Source: Parelaphostrongylus tenuis (taxonomy: Eukaryota > Nematoda > Chromadorea > Rhabditida > Metastrongylidae). From it: 64,000 nucleotides of DNA. Positions 56,601 to 64,000 of this stretch are shown in pieces. Position 1 is the stretch's first letter. Each line of letters starts with the position of its first letter. The notes below the pieces were generated by a model, which saw only the letters and a program-made list of their open reading frames with translations, searched no databases and was not told the DNA's origin. The stretch covers positions 1-64,000 of the forward strand of contig JAHQIW010003641.1 of assembly GCA_019055375.1 (NCBI GenBank), in the 5' to 3' direction. A program made the translations under genes and the position numbers.

Positions 56601-58699
56601 TTACAATATTCTCACATTTCTTGAATCATATGTATTTATATATATATATGCATATATAATATATATTTATCTTATGCAGGTTCGTTTTGAACGACTCATG
56701 TCTGTATTACTTTGATCAAACAGCGGATAAGGAACCGCGTGGTATCATTCCTCTTCAAAATGTCGGTGTACGACGTGTCGACTCGCCTTCTCGTCCGTTC
56801 ATGTTTGAGGTGAATGCCTTTTTCCGCACTTCTTACTAGTTCAGTCATTCGCTGGGGTTTTTTTTTCTTTCGGTCATCAGTTAATCACTACGTTTTAATC
56901 CTTTACGAACGACAGCATGATTGATTCTCGCAAGCGGTCCGCGTCTTCTGTTATTTGAAATGGTTTTTTTTTTTTGTTCGCTTCGGGAAAAATTTCTCGA
57001 TATCTCATATAACACCAATTAAACATAATTTCCTAGACGCTCATGTACTTTTTGTGCTTAAATCACTCTTGTGTACGAAGAAAGCTCTGAAAGTGAAGCG
57101 TAATTCTATTTTCGCTCTATAGCACACTATGAAGACTTCTTCAATGGCCAGATCTTCGAAATTGTCGAGATTTGTGCTGTCGAATCAGTATCAGTATATT
57201 CAATAAAGAGCTATCGACAGCCCTTAACCAAGCAGACGAAGTAGATCGAGTGTCAAACAATTTCATTTTCGCTGCTAGAGCTCACTGAGGAGGTTTCCCC
57301 AAAAACTGAACAAAGTGTTTAGTTGCCAAGTTCCAGGCTTTTATTTGACTCTAAAAATCTGGATAGTAGAGCTTTGTTTAGCGGAAAAAGTATCCTAAAA
57401 ATTGAGAGATCTAAGATAACCTCATCGTTCGCAAATGGTTCAAAAATTGAATGTCTTGTGTGTTCAAGCTTTTCTTTGCGGCGTCCAGCGAAAACAACAT
57501 ATACCCTTGCTTGCCGGTTTATGAGGACTGGCGCGATTCCCAGTGAAAATAAGGCACTTATCTGATTAACTGGGGTTTTTGAAAGGATTCCAATGGCGAT
57601 GAAATATCGTCTAACGTCGTTGCTGAAGCACGTTGAGCCAGCCGCTCTTCGTAACCGTCCGAACTGCCAGCCAGCTGAAAACGGCCGCCGTAGCTAAAAG
57701 GTTAACATCGAATATAGTTTTCCATTAAGAATATTGTTTGAGTAATGATATAACATGTTTTGAGTCGTTTGTGAGGTCTAATAAATGTTACACAGGCGCC
57801 TGTTCCGCCCTCCAGGACTCCTCTGTAAAACAGTCCCCTTCGGTTCAGCCGATCCCTTGAGGCTATACTTCGGTACAAGGGAATCGACGCCGAATAATAA
57901 ATCACCGCAAGCCAGGTGACAGATTCATTTGACAGATGATTCATTTCATCATCCGGAAGCTGGACTGTTAGTCACTGCAATGTCAAGTGTCGGCGTCGAT
58001 TCTTTTGTCGAGGAGTATAGCCTTAAAGGTCGGGTAAACCGAAGGGGACTGTGCTATTGACGAGTTCTGAAGTATGAAAAGGTGTCTATCTAGCACTTAT
58101 CAGACTTTACAAACAGCGCAAAACATGTTATATCGTTATCAGAGTACATCATCGACTGTTTTCTAGCCTTGCAATAAACATTCAATATAATTTGTGAGAA
58201 TCTTTGAAGCCTTACCGAGATTGTCACGTCAGAGCCATACGCGTGTTTCGGCGGTCTCTCCCTCTCCATTGGTGGCCCATGCCTCACATTAAGCTACAAT
58301 ACAGGGCTCAGTGTGCGGGCGTGGGGGCACGGGCCACTGATCGAAGGGCGAGACCTCCGAAACACGTGTATGGCTCTGACGTAACAACCTCGGTAAGGCT
58401 TTAAAAATTCTCTCAGATTATCAGACTATTATTGCTTTTGAGCCAGGTAGATAATAAGCTTACAAATGAAGGGAATATTGTTCTTTGATAGATCAGTTAT
58501 TCTGTGTATTTAGATATTTTCACTCTCTGAAGATGGTCGGATAAAAGCCTGCAAAACTGAACAGACCGGCAAGATGGTCGAAGGCCGTCATAGTGTTTAT
58601 CGTATCTGTGCATCGAATTTGGATGATCTCAATGCATGGATGGAAGCGATAGCGGGTGCGGTCAATGTCTATCCGACTAGACCGCGTAGTGTTCACTAG
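47622..58699 (+). CDS. grp-1: Cytohesin-type ARF guanine nucleotide exchange factor
   Basis: Exons: 47622-47735, 51700-51885, 52006-52133, 53812-53906, 55104-55228, 55375-55574, 56680-56809, 58514-58699 (stop TAG). Phases agree; 387 residues against about 400 for the family. Domains: N-terminal coiled-coil region with [20 protein letters not shown] (residues 10-29); Sec7 about 60-245 with [29 protein letters not shown] (the catalytic Glu about 154) and [15 protein letters not shown] about 260-375 with EGWLYK, SWKRRWF and KEPRGIIPL. The Sec7 Glu finger drives GDP release from ARF proteins at membranes; the PH domain binds phosphoinositides. The PH beta1-beta2 loop ([12 protein letters not shown]) is long. 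The 53906 donor reads GCGTGT, a GC-AG intron. A TTTTATTAG acceptor at 47578 could take a spliced leader; a 2-codon upstream ORF (ATG TGG TGA) starts at 47606. No polybasic tail follows the PH domain. Confidence 0.93.
47975..48345. repeat. FB1 foldback element in cytohesin intron 1
   Basis: Left arm from TTTTGAGCGTTTTCTTAAG to GTCAATGAGGGC; right arm from GCCCTCTTTGATAGACC to TTGCTTATCAGGC. Confidence 0.75.
48213..48255 (+). ncRNA. Hammerhead-like motif (FB1), core mutated
   Basis: ACCCGA, CTGACGA, helix II GATC-gcaa-GATC (perfect), then GCAA in place of GAAA, ACACGTGT, A, TCGGGC. The change at the second GAAA position should inactivate it. Sense to the cytohesin gene. Confidence 0.55.
48515..48735 (-). 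repeat. SINE-C
   Basis: CACTGTGCGGATCCTAGTACG, GATATTCAATTCTTTTTTT and GCTGCGACGAGCTTCGCTAGC. Confidence 0.6.
49280..49550 (-). repeat. FB1 copy
   Basis: TTCGTTTCGAGTGTTTTG to GTTGTGCACTCGATTGCTC; the left arm carries the motif at 49387-49430. Confidence 0.65.
49387..49430 (-). ncRNA. Hammerhead-like motif (FB1) with compensated helix I change
   Basis: Minus strand: GCCCAA, core CTGACGG (last A changed), helix II GGCT..AGGCC, GAAA, then ACACGTTT, A, return TTGGGC. The usual FB1 pair GCCCGA/TCGGGC has become GCCCAA/TTGGGC on both sides, so pairing is kept. Confidence 0.55.
49560..49870. repeat. FB1-related palindrome
   Basis: TACACGTGTTTCGGCTTTTT is mirrored by AAAGGCCGAAACACGTGTATTG, and CCTCTTCGCAAGAGG sits at the centre. 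Confidence 0.6.
50993..51375. repeat. FB1 element inserted in FB5
   Basis: GAGCCACGCATGTCATGTGG at the left, GAGCCACGCATGTCAGTGG again at 51332 in the same direction, so it is a complete left part plus a second FB1 left end. Confidence 0.65.
51064..51106 (-). ncRNA. Hammerhead-like ribozyme motif (FB1), cleanest FB1 copy
   Basis: Minus strand from 51106: GCCCGA, CTGACGA (51100-51094), helix II GATC-gcag-GATC (4 bp perfect), GAAA (51081-51078), helix III ACACGTGT, A51070, return TCGGGC (51069-51064), 6 bp perfect. Every conserved core position is present. Antisense to the cytohesin gene. Confidence 0.7.
51525..51605 (+). repeat. SINE-B head fragment
   Basis: GCGAGCGTATAGAGCAGTGG, then GATGATTCGATCGCGCGC. 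Confidence 0.5.
52256..52278. repeat. Poly-G run
   Basis: About 20 consecutive G in a cytohesin intron on the coding strand. It could form a G-quadruplex; length is likely unreliable in assembly. Confidence 0.85.
52420..52645 (+). repeat. SINE-B, 5' truncated
   Basis: GAGGTGCCTTGCGGCGCACG, GTTGGTTCAATTTCGCGCTC, end GATCAGAGTCGAGAGC. Confidence 0.6.
52758..53058 (+). repeat. SINE-B, full length
   Basis: GTAAGCGCATGTGGCGCAATGG to TTAACGCCGAGAGCTTTATCC. Box B has lost one base (ATGGCTGATCTCGCGC). Confidence 0.75.
53148..53240 (-). repeat. SINE-A
   Basis: Complement of GGAGTTGAACCTGCGTTTC and of CCGATACACCACCGAGGCC. Confidence 0.55.
54152..54445 (-). repeat. SINE-B, full length
   Basis: GAAGCTCTCGGCGTTGGTC to CACTGCGACACATGAGCTC on plus; the CGCCCTTGTGCGTGACGC section matches the tRNA-like head in complement. 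Confidence 0.75.
55690..56460. repeat. FB6-type inverted repeat in a cytohesin intron
   Basis: GGGCTCCCACCCTCAGCGTGG, CACTCCTGCCTGCCACTCGGC and GTGCCAGTGATTCGAGC-type mirrors pair 55790-56015 with 56240-56450. The intron is the one that splits the RRWF of the PH domain. Confidence 0.65.
57735..58145. repeat. FB2 foldback element
   Basis: Left ACATGTTTTGAGTCGTTTG and right CAAACAGCGCAAAACATG are mirrored; TTCGGTTCAGCCGATCC against GGGTAAACCGAAGGGG. Plus core near 58051-58096 has TTGACGA with GTGCTA/TAGCAC still paired. Confidence 0.75.
58195..58415. repeat. FB4-related hairpin
   Basis: AGAGCCATACGCGTGTTTCGG is mirrored by CCGAAACACGTGTATGGCTCT. Plus motif 58331-58376: GGGCCA, CTGATCGA (one extra base), GAAA, ACACGTGT, A, TGGCTC. 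Confidence 0.65.
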
Positions 58700-59412
58700 T
58701 AGTCCTGGCTGGTTGTGACAGTTATCGGCTTGAATTATAATTTTCTTTCATTTTTCAGACTAATGGTGTACAGACCTCATTAATTTCCATTGTTAAACCC
58801 AAGTTAAAAGTCCTGGTGACATCGAACTTAAGCAATAGTCACGTCTTTCACTTTGTTTTGGCGTTTATATTTCTTCTTAAGTGGAATTTCAGGAGCATAG
58901 TAGTGCACTGAATATTAGAAATATTCTAGATAGGTGAGGAGCACCGTATTTTATATCAGTGCTATCGTGTACTAATGTGTTTATTTCTCCATTGTAACTA
59001 TTTTAGGGCTTTAAAAAATCTTTAGGGCTTAGGTATGGCCTCGTTTATTCCTTTTATCTCGTCATTGGTCGTCTTTATTCGTCATGACTATCTATTTTTA
59101 TTGATATTCCTTCTCAGCGTACTGTCTTTGGCATAGTAAGCACCTTTCGTAGTGCTCCAGGAATACTTTTCTCATACATTCTATTGACACAGGATTATTG
59201 CTTAGAGCAGTTGGCACTTTTCCTCTGTTGCTCCACTGGTTCTGTCTATCTATCTTCTGCAGAATGTCGGAGCAGTCCTATCTATTGGGTGTTATTTTGC
59301 ACCTATGCTGATTTAATATGGCATACAATTCCGAATGGTTGTGAGCTGTAAATACGCTTCTGTAGCGACACAGAAATAAAATTGTATTGCTAAGTTGAAG
59401 TTGTGAAATCAG
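58700..59412. other. Cytohesin to vms-1 interval
   Basis: About 700 bases with no recognised repeat or exon. AATAAA at 59375-59380 is the only good poly(A) signal, 32 bases before the first vms-1 exon found. The closeness leaves an operon-like arrangement possible but unproven. Confidence 0.45.
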
Positions 59413-62400
59413 GCCACAATTTCACTACGAGATTCGCGGTGGCAAACAGGTCAGGTGGAGGAGCTGAACACGAGGTCGACTGTTCTGGAGAGGTCAACCG
59501 ATGTGGAACACATTGAAGACGCTCCCACAAAGGTCTACGAGAAATTCGATCCATTCGTGGACTCAAGTGGGTTGTAGAAGTCATCATTTATGTGAAATTA
59601 GAGCTAAAATTTGAGCCTAATATAAATCACTTTTATAGCGCTAGCGGAACACAAATGTACCATTTGTTCTTTGCTATTGGAAATGGTGGATCGCGAAGCA
59701 CTCATCGAACACTATCGGAGTCAATGGCACCGGTGAATTTTATTTGTATTTATTGCTTTTTATTGTTATCGCTGTTCGATAATTAAGTGGTAATGATTTG
59801 CATGTGCCTATGTTTTAGGGTTAACTAGAAAGAACGGATTAACCCCTTAGGTCGCGTGTATTGTTTGGAACACAATGCTGAAGAGACTTTTTTCGCTGTA
59901 AAGAGCTGTTCGACTAGACTTTTAGTAGTCCTTTGATAGCCTAAACCTCTATTTTTTTGATTAGCTCTAACCTCGATGATTTTGAAATTCCGTTCGGTCT
60001 CTGAACAAGTTATACTTCAAAAATATGGAGTACTGTATAGAAAATCATGTAGCATTAAATTAGCTTGAAAATTCTGTAATTTCTCTTTCAGAGGGGACGG
60101 AAAACCCCACCAAGTAACGGAAATTTTGTGAGCGTAGCGAGCAACTTCGGTTAACTAAGGGCTAATGTAGTGGCATATGTTTAAGTTTCAAATAGTATGG
60201 TTTAGGATTTTCTTCAAGGTGTAGCGTTGGGCAGCTAATCGTACTCTCTGAGCAGCTGCTATCGAGAGGACGTGATTGGTGCTGCTTTGATTGCTTGCAA
60301 ACTTAAGAGGCTTTGAAGAAATAATGCTAACAGATCCTTGGCTTCAGCGATTTAGTGGTATCAAGTGCCTTCGATATGGGTGAAACGCGGGTTCAGTTCC
60401 TTCCTGATAACGCGCTGCATATCATTCAACATTCTTAGATACATAAGTCTTTGATTACATGAGATGTCGTTTCCAGTCCAGAATAGCTAAGAAAGAATAT
60501 TCTCTTCAGGTTCAATGCTCGTAATGCTCTCAAAGGACGACCGCCCGTTGATGAAGCTCAATTTGAAGAGTTGGGAGAACAAGATAGAGAAGGTGAGCTG
60601 ATTCATTCCTGAACATTTTACGGATTCATGAGTCGAAAGATTGTCTAGATTACAACATTTCAATGTGTAAAAAATGCTAGTTTACCTTGTTTTATGGATC
60701 TAAAGTGGTACTGGGAGAAGAAATAGAAAGAGCTTATGTGAGTATTCCGTTATTGAGTGGAAATGTTTCAGAAGATGATGCTACGTCATCCTCAACGGAT
60801 TCCGAGCTTTCAATTGAAATAGATATACCGCAAAATTGCCGATCAAGTCACATCTATTTTGTTCATAAAGGCGAAGTATTTTCGATTTATCGGTAAGTTT
60901 TCTTAGAATGTATTTTGGCTCTAATTCTCTCAAATTGAGTGGAGCCGTTCAGTGCACATTAGGCTAACTCATGCCTTTTCTTCGACGGACCAATCCCCAC
61001 ATGCTTTCAGAGTGCGTAGGTTACTACAAGATTTTACTCGAATCAGATTTCTCCCTTCATTCCACGAAAGATAGCGCTTGTTTGTGGCGGAGGTGGCGGA
61101 ATGTCTTAGAACGGCTATTCCAGAAGAATCGACTTTACCTCCTTCAAGTACATTTATGTAGACCAATAATCTCAAAGTACCACCTAACCCCGTATGCGTA
61201 CCAGAATATTTTTATGAATGATGGATTCGGGGAGACGATTAGAACGCAAGATTTTCGGATGTACAAATTTCTGATCTTGAGTCATGTATAATGAATGGAA
61301 GGCATGGTCACGGTCTTATTTTTTGAATTTCAGTTGTATCCTCAATCGCGATGAATCAACAATTTCCGCGGCCGTATTTAGTAGACCTCTGAATTGCGCA
61401 ATCTTTCTTCTGGCCGGCGGTCATTTTGCTGCTGGTGTGTTTAGTGGGTGAGTCAAGGCCTTTTCAAGCATCACTTGATTTTCCAAAGGCAATATTCTTG
61501 TTATTTATTTGAGAATAGGTAGGTGGGTTCTTAACTACTATTTAACTTAGAATTTTCCTTTGTTAGATTCCATTATAGAGAAAATTGCTGAGTTGTGAAG
61601 TTCTCTTATTTCAGAGACAAAATGATAGCACATAAAGCATTTCATCGATATGTGGTAAGAGCAAAACAAGGCGGCGTGCAGAGTGTTAACGATAGGTCGA
61701 AAGGCACCGCACATTCTGCTGGTGCTACTTTACGTAGGTATGTCCTTCAGTAACCATTGTAAACACTTTAAAAACGACTTAATAACATTTTAATCATGCT
61801 CTTTTGGCTCAATAGGTATTCTTGGAGTTAAATCTTGTTTTTCCGAATCTGCCTTAATATTGAATCGTTAGGCCAGGCGCTGTAAATAGAGATGCTTTGC
61901 GACACACACGCGGTCGATAGTTCGATCCCACGCTCAAGGCTCACCGGGCCCTCTAACCCTCTGGAGTCGGCGAATCAGTACCAGACTTGTCTGGTAGGGT
62001 AGCAGCACTGAATTGGTACATTGGCAGGCCACTTCGACTTGTTGTAGTGGTCTTATATTTCATTAAATCATCTCAAATGATGCTTATGAAAGCTGAATTC
62101 ATGGTGCATCCCTGAGGGATTCATCAACGCCGATAAATGAGTCACTGTTGATGTTTACTTGAATACTGGTTTATTTAAGATCGGCTACTTTCATAGTGTT
62201 TCCATCATATTATTTATTGTATGATCTGACACCAATGTCACACGCTGTGCGGAACTGAGCACTTCTTCCCATTCGATTCGTTTTTTCTCAAACTTCGTTC
62301 ACGAAGGTTCAACATGTCTATTTGGTTACTGCTTTTCTTTCCCCTTCGTCATGGGTGTCGTGGAGGGCTGGTTGAGTCGGGTATCCTTGAAGTCTCAGGA

Positions 62401-64000
62401 TAGCTACGTTAGAGCATTTGTAACTGGATTAGAAGGAGTAAATGTAGTAGCCGAATCTTGGATCCGGATAGATGCGAAACTTGGCTGGTTTGGGACTGAG
62501 TTCGAGTCAGTGCACAGTTCACTTTGCTGTTAAAACAGGATCGCTACTTTTGCTATACCTATCCTTTAGATTTCATAGACAAGTCCAGAAGATTGTGTGT
62601 AGATTAGGTGAAAAGAAATAAGATTAAAAATTTTGGTTCGCACAGTCTCTACAAAGAATTGCTTCAATTGTTTATGAGTCGGTGGCTCAGTATTACGTAG
62701 TAGATGCCACATAGTTGCACCTGTAAATCTTTATGAGGCTAGTGAGCACTCCCAAGTTTTTCTGTTTGTTTATTGTTATACATCTTCTTTCGACTGCTTT
62801 TATAGACCTCACTCAACACCAATGATGATGTGAAAATCACAAAACATGTTTTGAGCTGTTTGTGAGGTCTGATAGGGGCACTTATGCAGCGCTAGACAGG
62901 CGCCTTTTTCGTCCTTGCGGACTTCTCAGTAGCACAGTCTCCCTCGGTTCAGCCGATCTCTTGGGTTCTGCTAACTGACTTGCGGTTATCTGTTATACGG
63001 CGTCGATTTCTTTAGGGGTTTATTCCCAAAAGATCGGCTGAACGGTGGGGGACTGTGCTACTGAGGAGTCCGGAAGGACGAAACAGGCGCTTGTCTAGCA
63101 CTGTAGAAGTCCCCTTATCAGACCTCACAAACAGCTCAAAACATGTTATATGATTGCTAGGTTATTGTTATACTGTCTGTGATAGTGACTGTTGCGCTAC
63201 AGCGGCTACAAACTTGAATCATAATCAGATACAATGAACGTGCGTTACGAGAAGATGTCATGAATGTGTTGATGTCGTGGTCCGCACATCTTGCCAATAC
63301 ACCGCTAATCTTCATTCGATGTGCAAGTTATCAAAGGGTCATATTCCACGAAATTGATGAAGGCGGATTCGACAGAAAGGATCCGAGATTAAGGCAGGTT
63401 GAAAGCATCTTCTTGGAATCTTAAAAGTCTCCACAAATAGTCGTGTTCGGTTAGTTCCATCATCACTCATTTTTAGGACAATCCCATTTGAAACGAAACG
63501 TCCACTTGTGGATGAGGTCCAACGTGTTGGGAACGTCTAGGCTCTGTATCTCATCATGGCGCAATTAACGATTTCATTGCCGAAAGAACAAGACGAAAAC
63601 AGAGAGCCAAAGTTTTGGTAAGGAAGAAGAGGCCCGATGTCCAATGGAACCCTGAAGGTGATAAGTCGGTTGAAAGATGTTCAAAGGAAAAGAAAGTGAG
63701 TTGTATTCCGCCCGTCTGCTTGTGTGCTGTTCATTTTTCGTAGCGCCTTTATGTTATATTACTAACCGAAGTGATTCTATTCCAGACGGACCACTTAAAA
63801 CCACTCGTAAATATCCGTGACCAGCCGGTAGAAATTGATCCATGGCCATCGTTGGACAAGAATGTCCGAAGAGAGATATATGCACTGATTAAAGAAAACA
63901 ATGCGGACGCGCTTAGGGAATTTGTCAACGGGCGAAATGAAGAGGAAAAGGATGAGGTCCTCTTCCTCAGTTTTTCGAAAATATGTACATGTAGAGTTGT
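59413..64000 (+). CDS. vms-1: Vms1/ANKZF1 family peptidyl-tRNA hydrolase, partial, with one frameshift
   Basis: Exons: 59413-59566, 59639-59732, 60510-60592, 60772-60892, 61334-61447, 61615-61737, 63229-63393, 63477-63695, 63786 to the window end. Order: a C2H2 finger CTICSLL..HYRSQWHRFN across exons 2-3; an acidic-serine linker; the VLRF1 catalytic domain with AGGHFAAGVFSG, KAFHRYVVRAKQGGVQS (catalytic Gln in GGVQ) and HSAGATLRRYNE; then a basic region and the start of the ankyrin part (NADALREFVNGR). Family role: releases nascent chains from tRNA on stalled 60S subunits in ribosome quality control, with p97/Cdc48. The first exon found has no ATG, so the start lies upstream. One T appears missing at 63526-63531 (RV then WERLG). 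The 63393 donor reads GCAGGT, a GC-AG intron. Identity is certain; the frameshift may be an assembly error. Confidence 0.9.
60345..60440 (+). repeat. SINE-A, diverged
   Basis: GCTTCAGCGATTTAGTGG and AACGCGGGTTCAGTTCC, with the CATATCATTCAACATTC tail. Confidence 0.5.
61875..62140 (+). repeat. SINE-B, 5' truncated
   Basis: GAGATGCTTTGCGACACACGC, GATAGTTCGATCCCACGC, then GGCAGGCCACTTCGAC and CATCAACGCCGATAAATG. Confidence 0.65.
62235..62525 (-). repeat. SINE-C
   Basis: GCTGTGCGGAACTGAGCAC, CATTCGATTCGTTTTTTCTC and GCTGGTTGAGTCGGGTATCC on plus follow the complement of the family. Confidence 0.5.
62889..62935 (-). ncRNA. Hammerhead-like motif (FB2, left arm), core mutated
   Basis: Minus strand: GTGCTA, CTGAGAA (conserved G8 is A), helix II GTCC-gcaa-GGAC perfect, GAAA, a GC-rich helix III, C, TAGCGC (6 bp with one G·U). 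Confidence 0.55.
63055..63101 (+). ncRNA. Hammerhead-like ribozyme motif (FB2, right arm)
   Basis: Helix I GTGCTA (63055-63060), core CTGAGGA (63061-63067), helix II GTCC-ggaa-GGAC (63068-63079, perfect), GAAA (63080-63083), helix III ACAGG..CTTGT (63083-63094), cleavage-position C63095 in a GUC triplet, return TAGCAC (63096-63101, 6 bp perfect). All invariant core bases are present. Sense to vms-1, inside its intron. Confidence 0.7.

Larger units (their letters stand above)
62805..63165. repeat. FB2 foldback element in a vms-1 intron, best copy
   Basis: Arms of about 150 bp: ACATGTTTTGAGCTGTTTGTG, AGGTCTGATAGGGGCAC at the left and CAGACCTCACAAACAGCTC, AAAACATG at the right. TCGGTTCAGCCGATC is mirrored by GATCGGCTGAACGG. 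A hammerhead-like core lies in each arm. Confidence 0.85.

Overview
The window looks like nuclear DNA of a clade V (rhabditine) nematode, most likely a repeat-rich parasitic strongylid. This rests on three conserved multi-exon genes with short exons, GT(or GC)..TTTCAG introns, long repeat-filled introns and tRNA-derived SINEs. The species is inferred from gene content and style only.

Layout. 1-180 is a C-rich low-complexity tract. 849-1724 (minus) is a broken 5' half of a glucosamine-6-phosphate isomerase gene. From about 1.8 kb to 20.8 kb I find no gene, only foldback elements, a TTAA MITE, SINEs, a 119-bp satellite (16112-16832) and two large palindromes. 20884-42222 (+) is apc-2, a cullin-like APC/C subunit, traced over 19 exons with consistent phase; only its extreme N terminus is missing. 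42223-47621 is repeat-filled. 47622-58699 (+) is a complete cytohesin (coiled coil, Sec7, PH; 8 exons). 59413 to the end (+) is the Vms1/ANKZF1 tRNA-hydrolase gene, running out of the window. From memory, apc-2, grp-1 and vms-1 also neighbour each other on C. elegans chromosome III (cosmid K06H7), which would make this conserved microsynteny. The three proteins act in separate processes (ubiquitin ligase, ARF GEF, ribosome quality control).

The most striking content is in the repeats. At least four foldback families (here FB1-FB4) carry motifs that match the hammerhead self-cleaving ribozyme: a CUGANGA core, a helix II of 3-5 bp, GAAA, a very short palindromic helix III, a UA or UC cleavage step, and a helix I made by the two ends. 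Helix I and II sequences differ completely between families yet stay complementary, and one FB1 copy shows a compensated G-C to A-U change. Some copies lie in sense orientation inside apc-2 and vms-1 introns, and one lies about 700 nt downstream of the apc-2 stop. Minimal type I hammerheads are known from Penelope-like elements; whether these belong there is open.

Other repeats are three SINE types with different tRNA-like heads (SINE-A tRNA-Gly/Arg-like, SINE-B about 300 bp, SINE-C Ser/Leu-like box A), a piggyBac-like TTAA MITE, a 1-kb palindromic element (FB5), GC-rich inverted repeats (FB6) and a 310-bp repeat (J), with several nested insertions. Single-base deletions in short homopolymers in the isomerase, vms-1 and a tRNA-Pro could be real decay or assembly errors.
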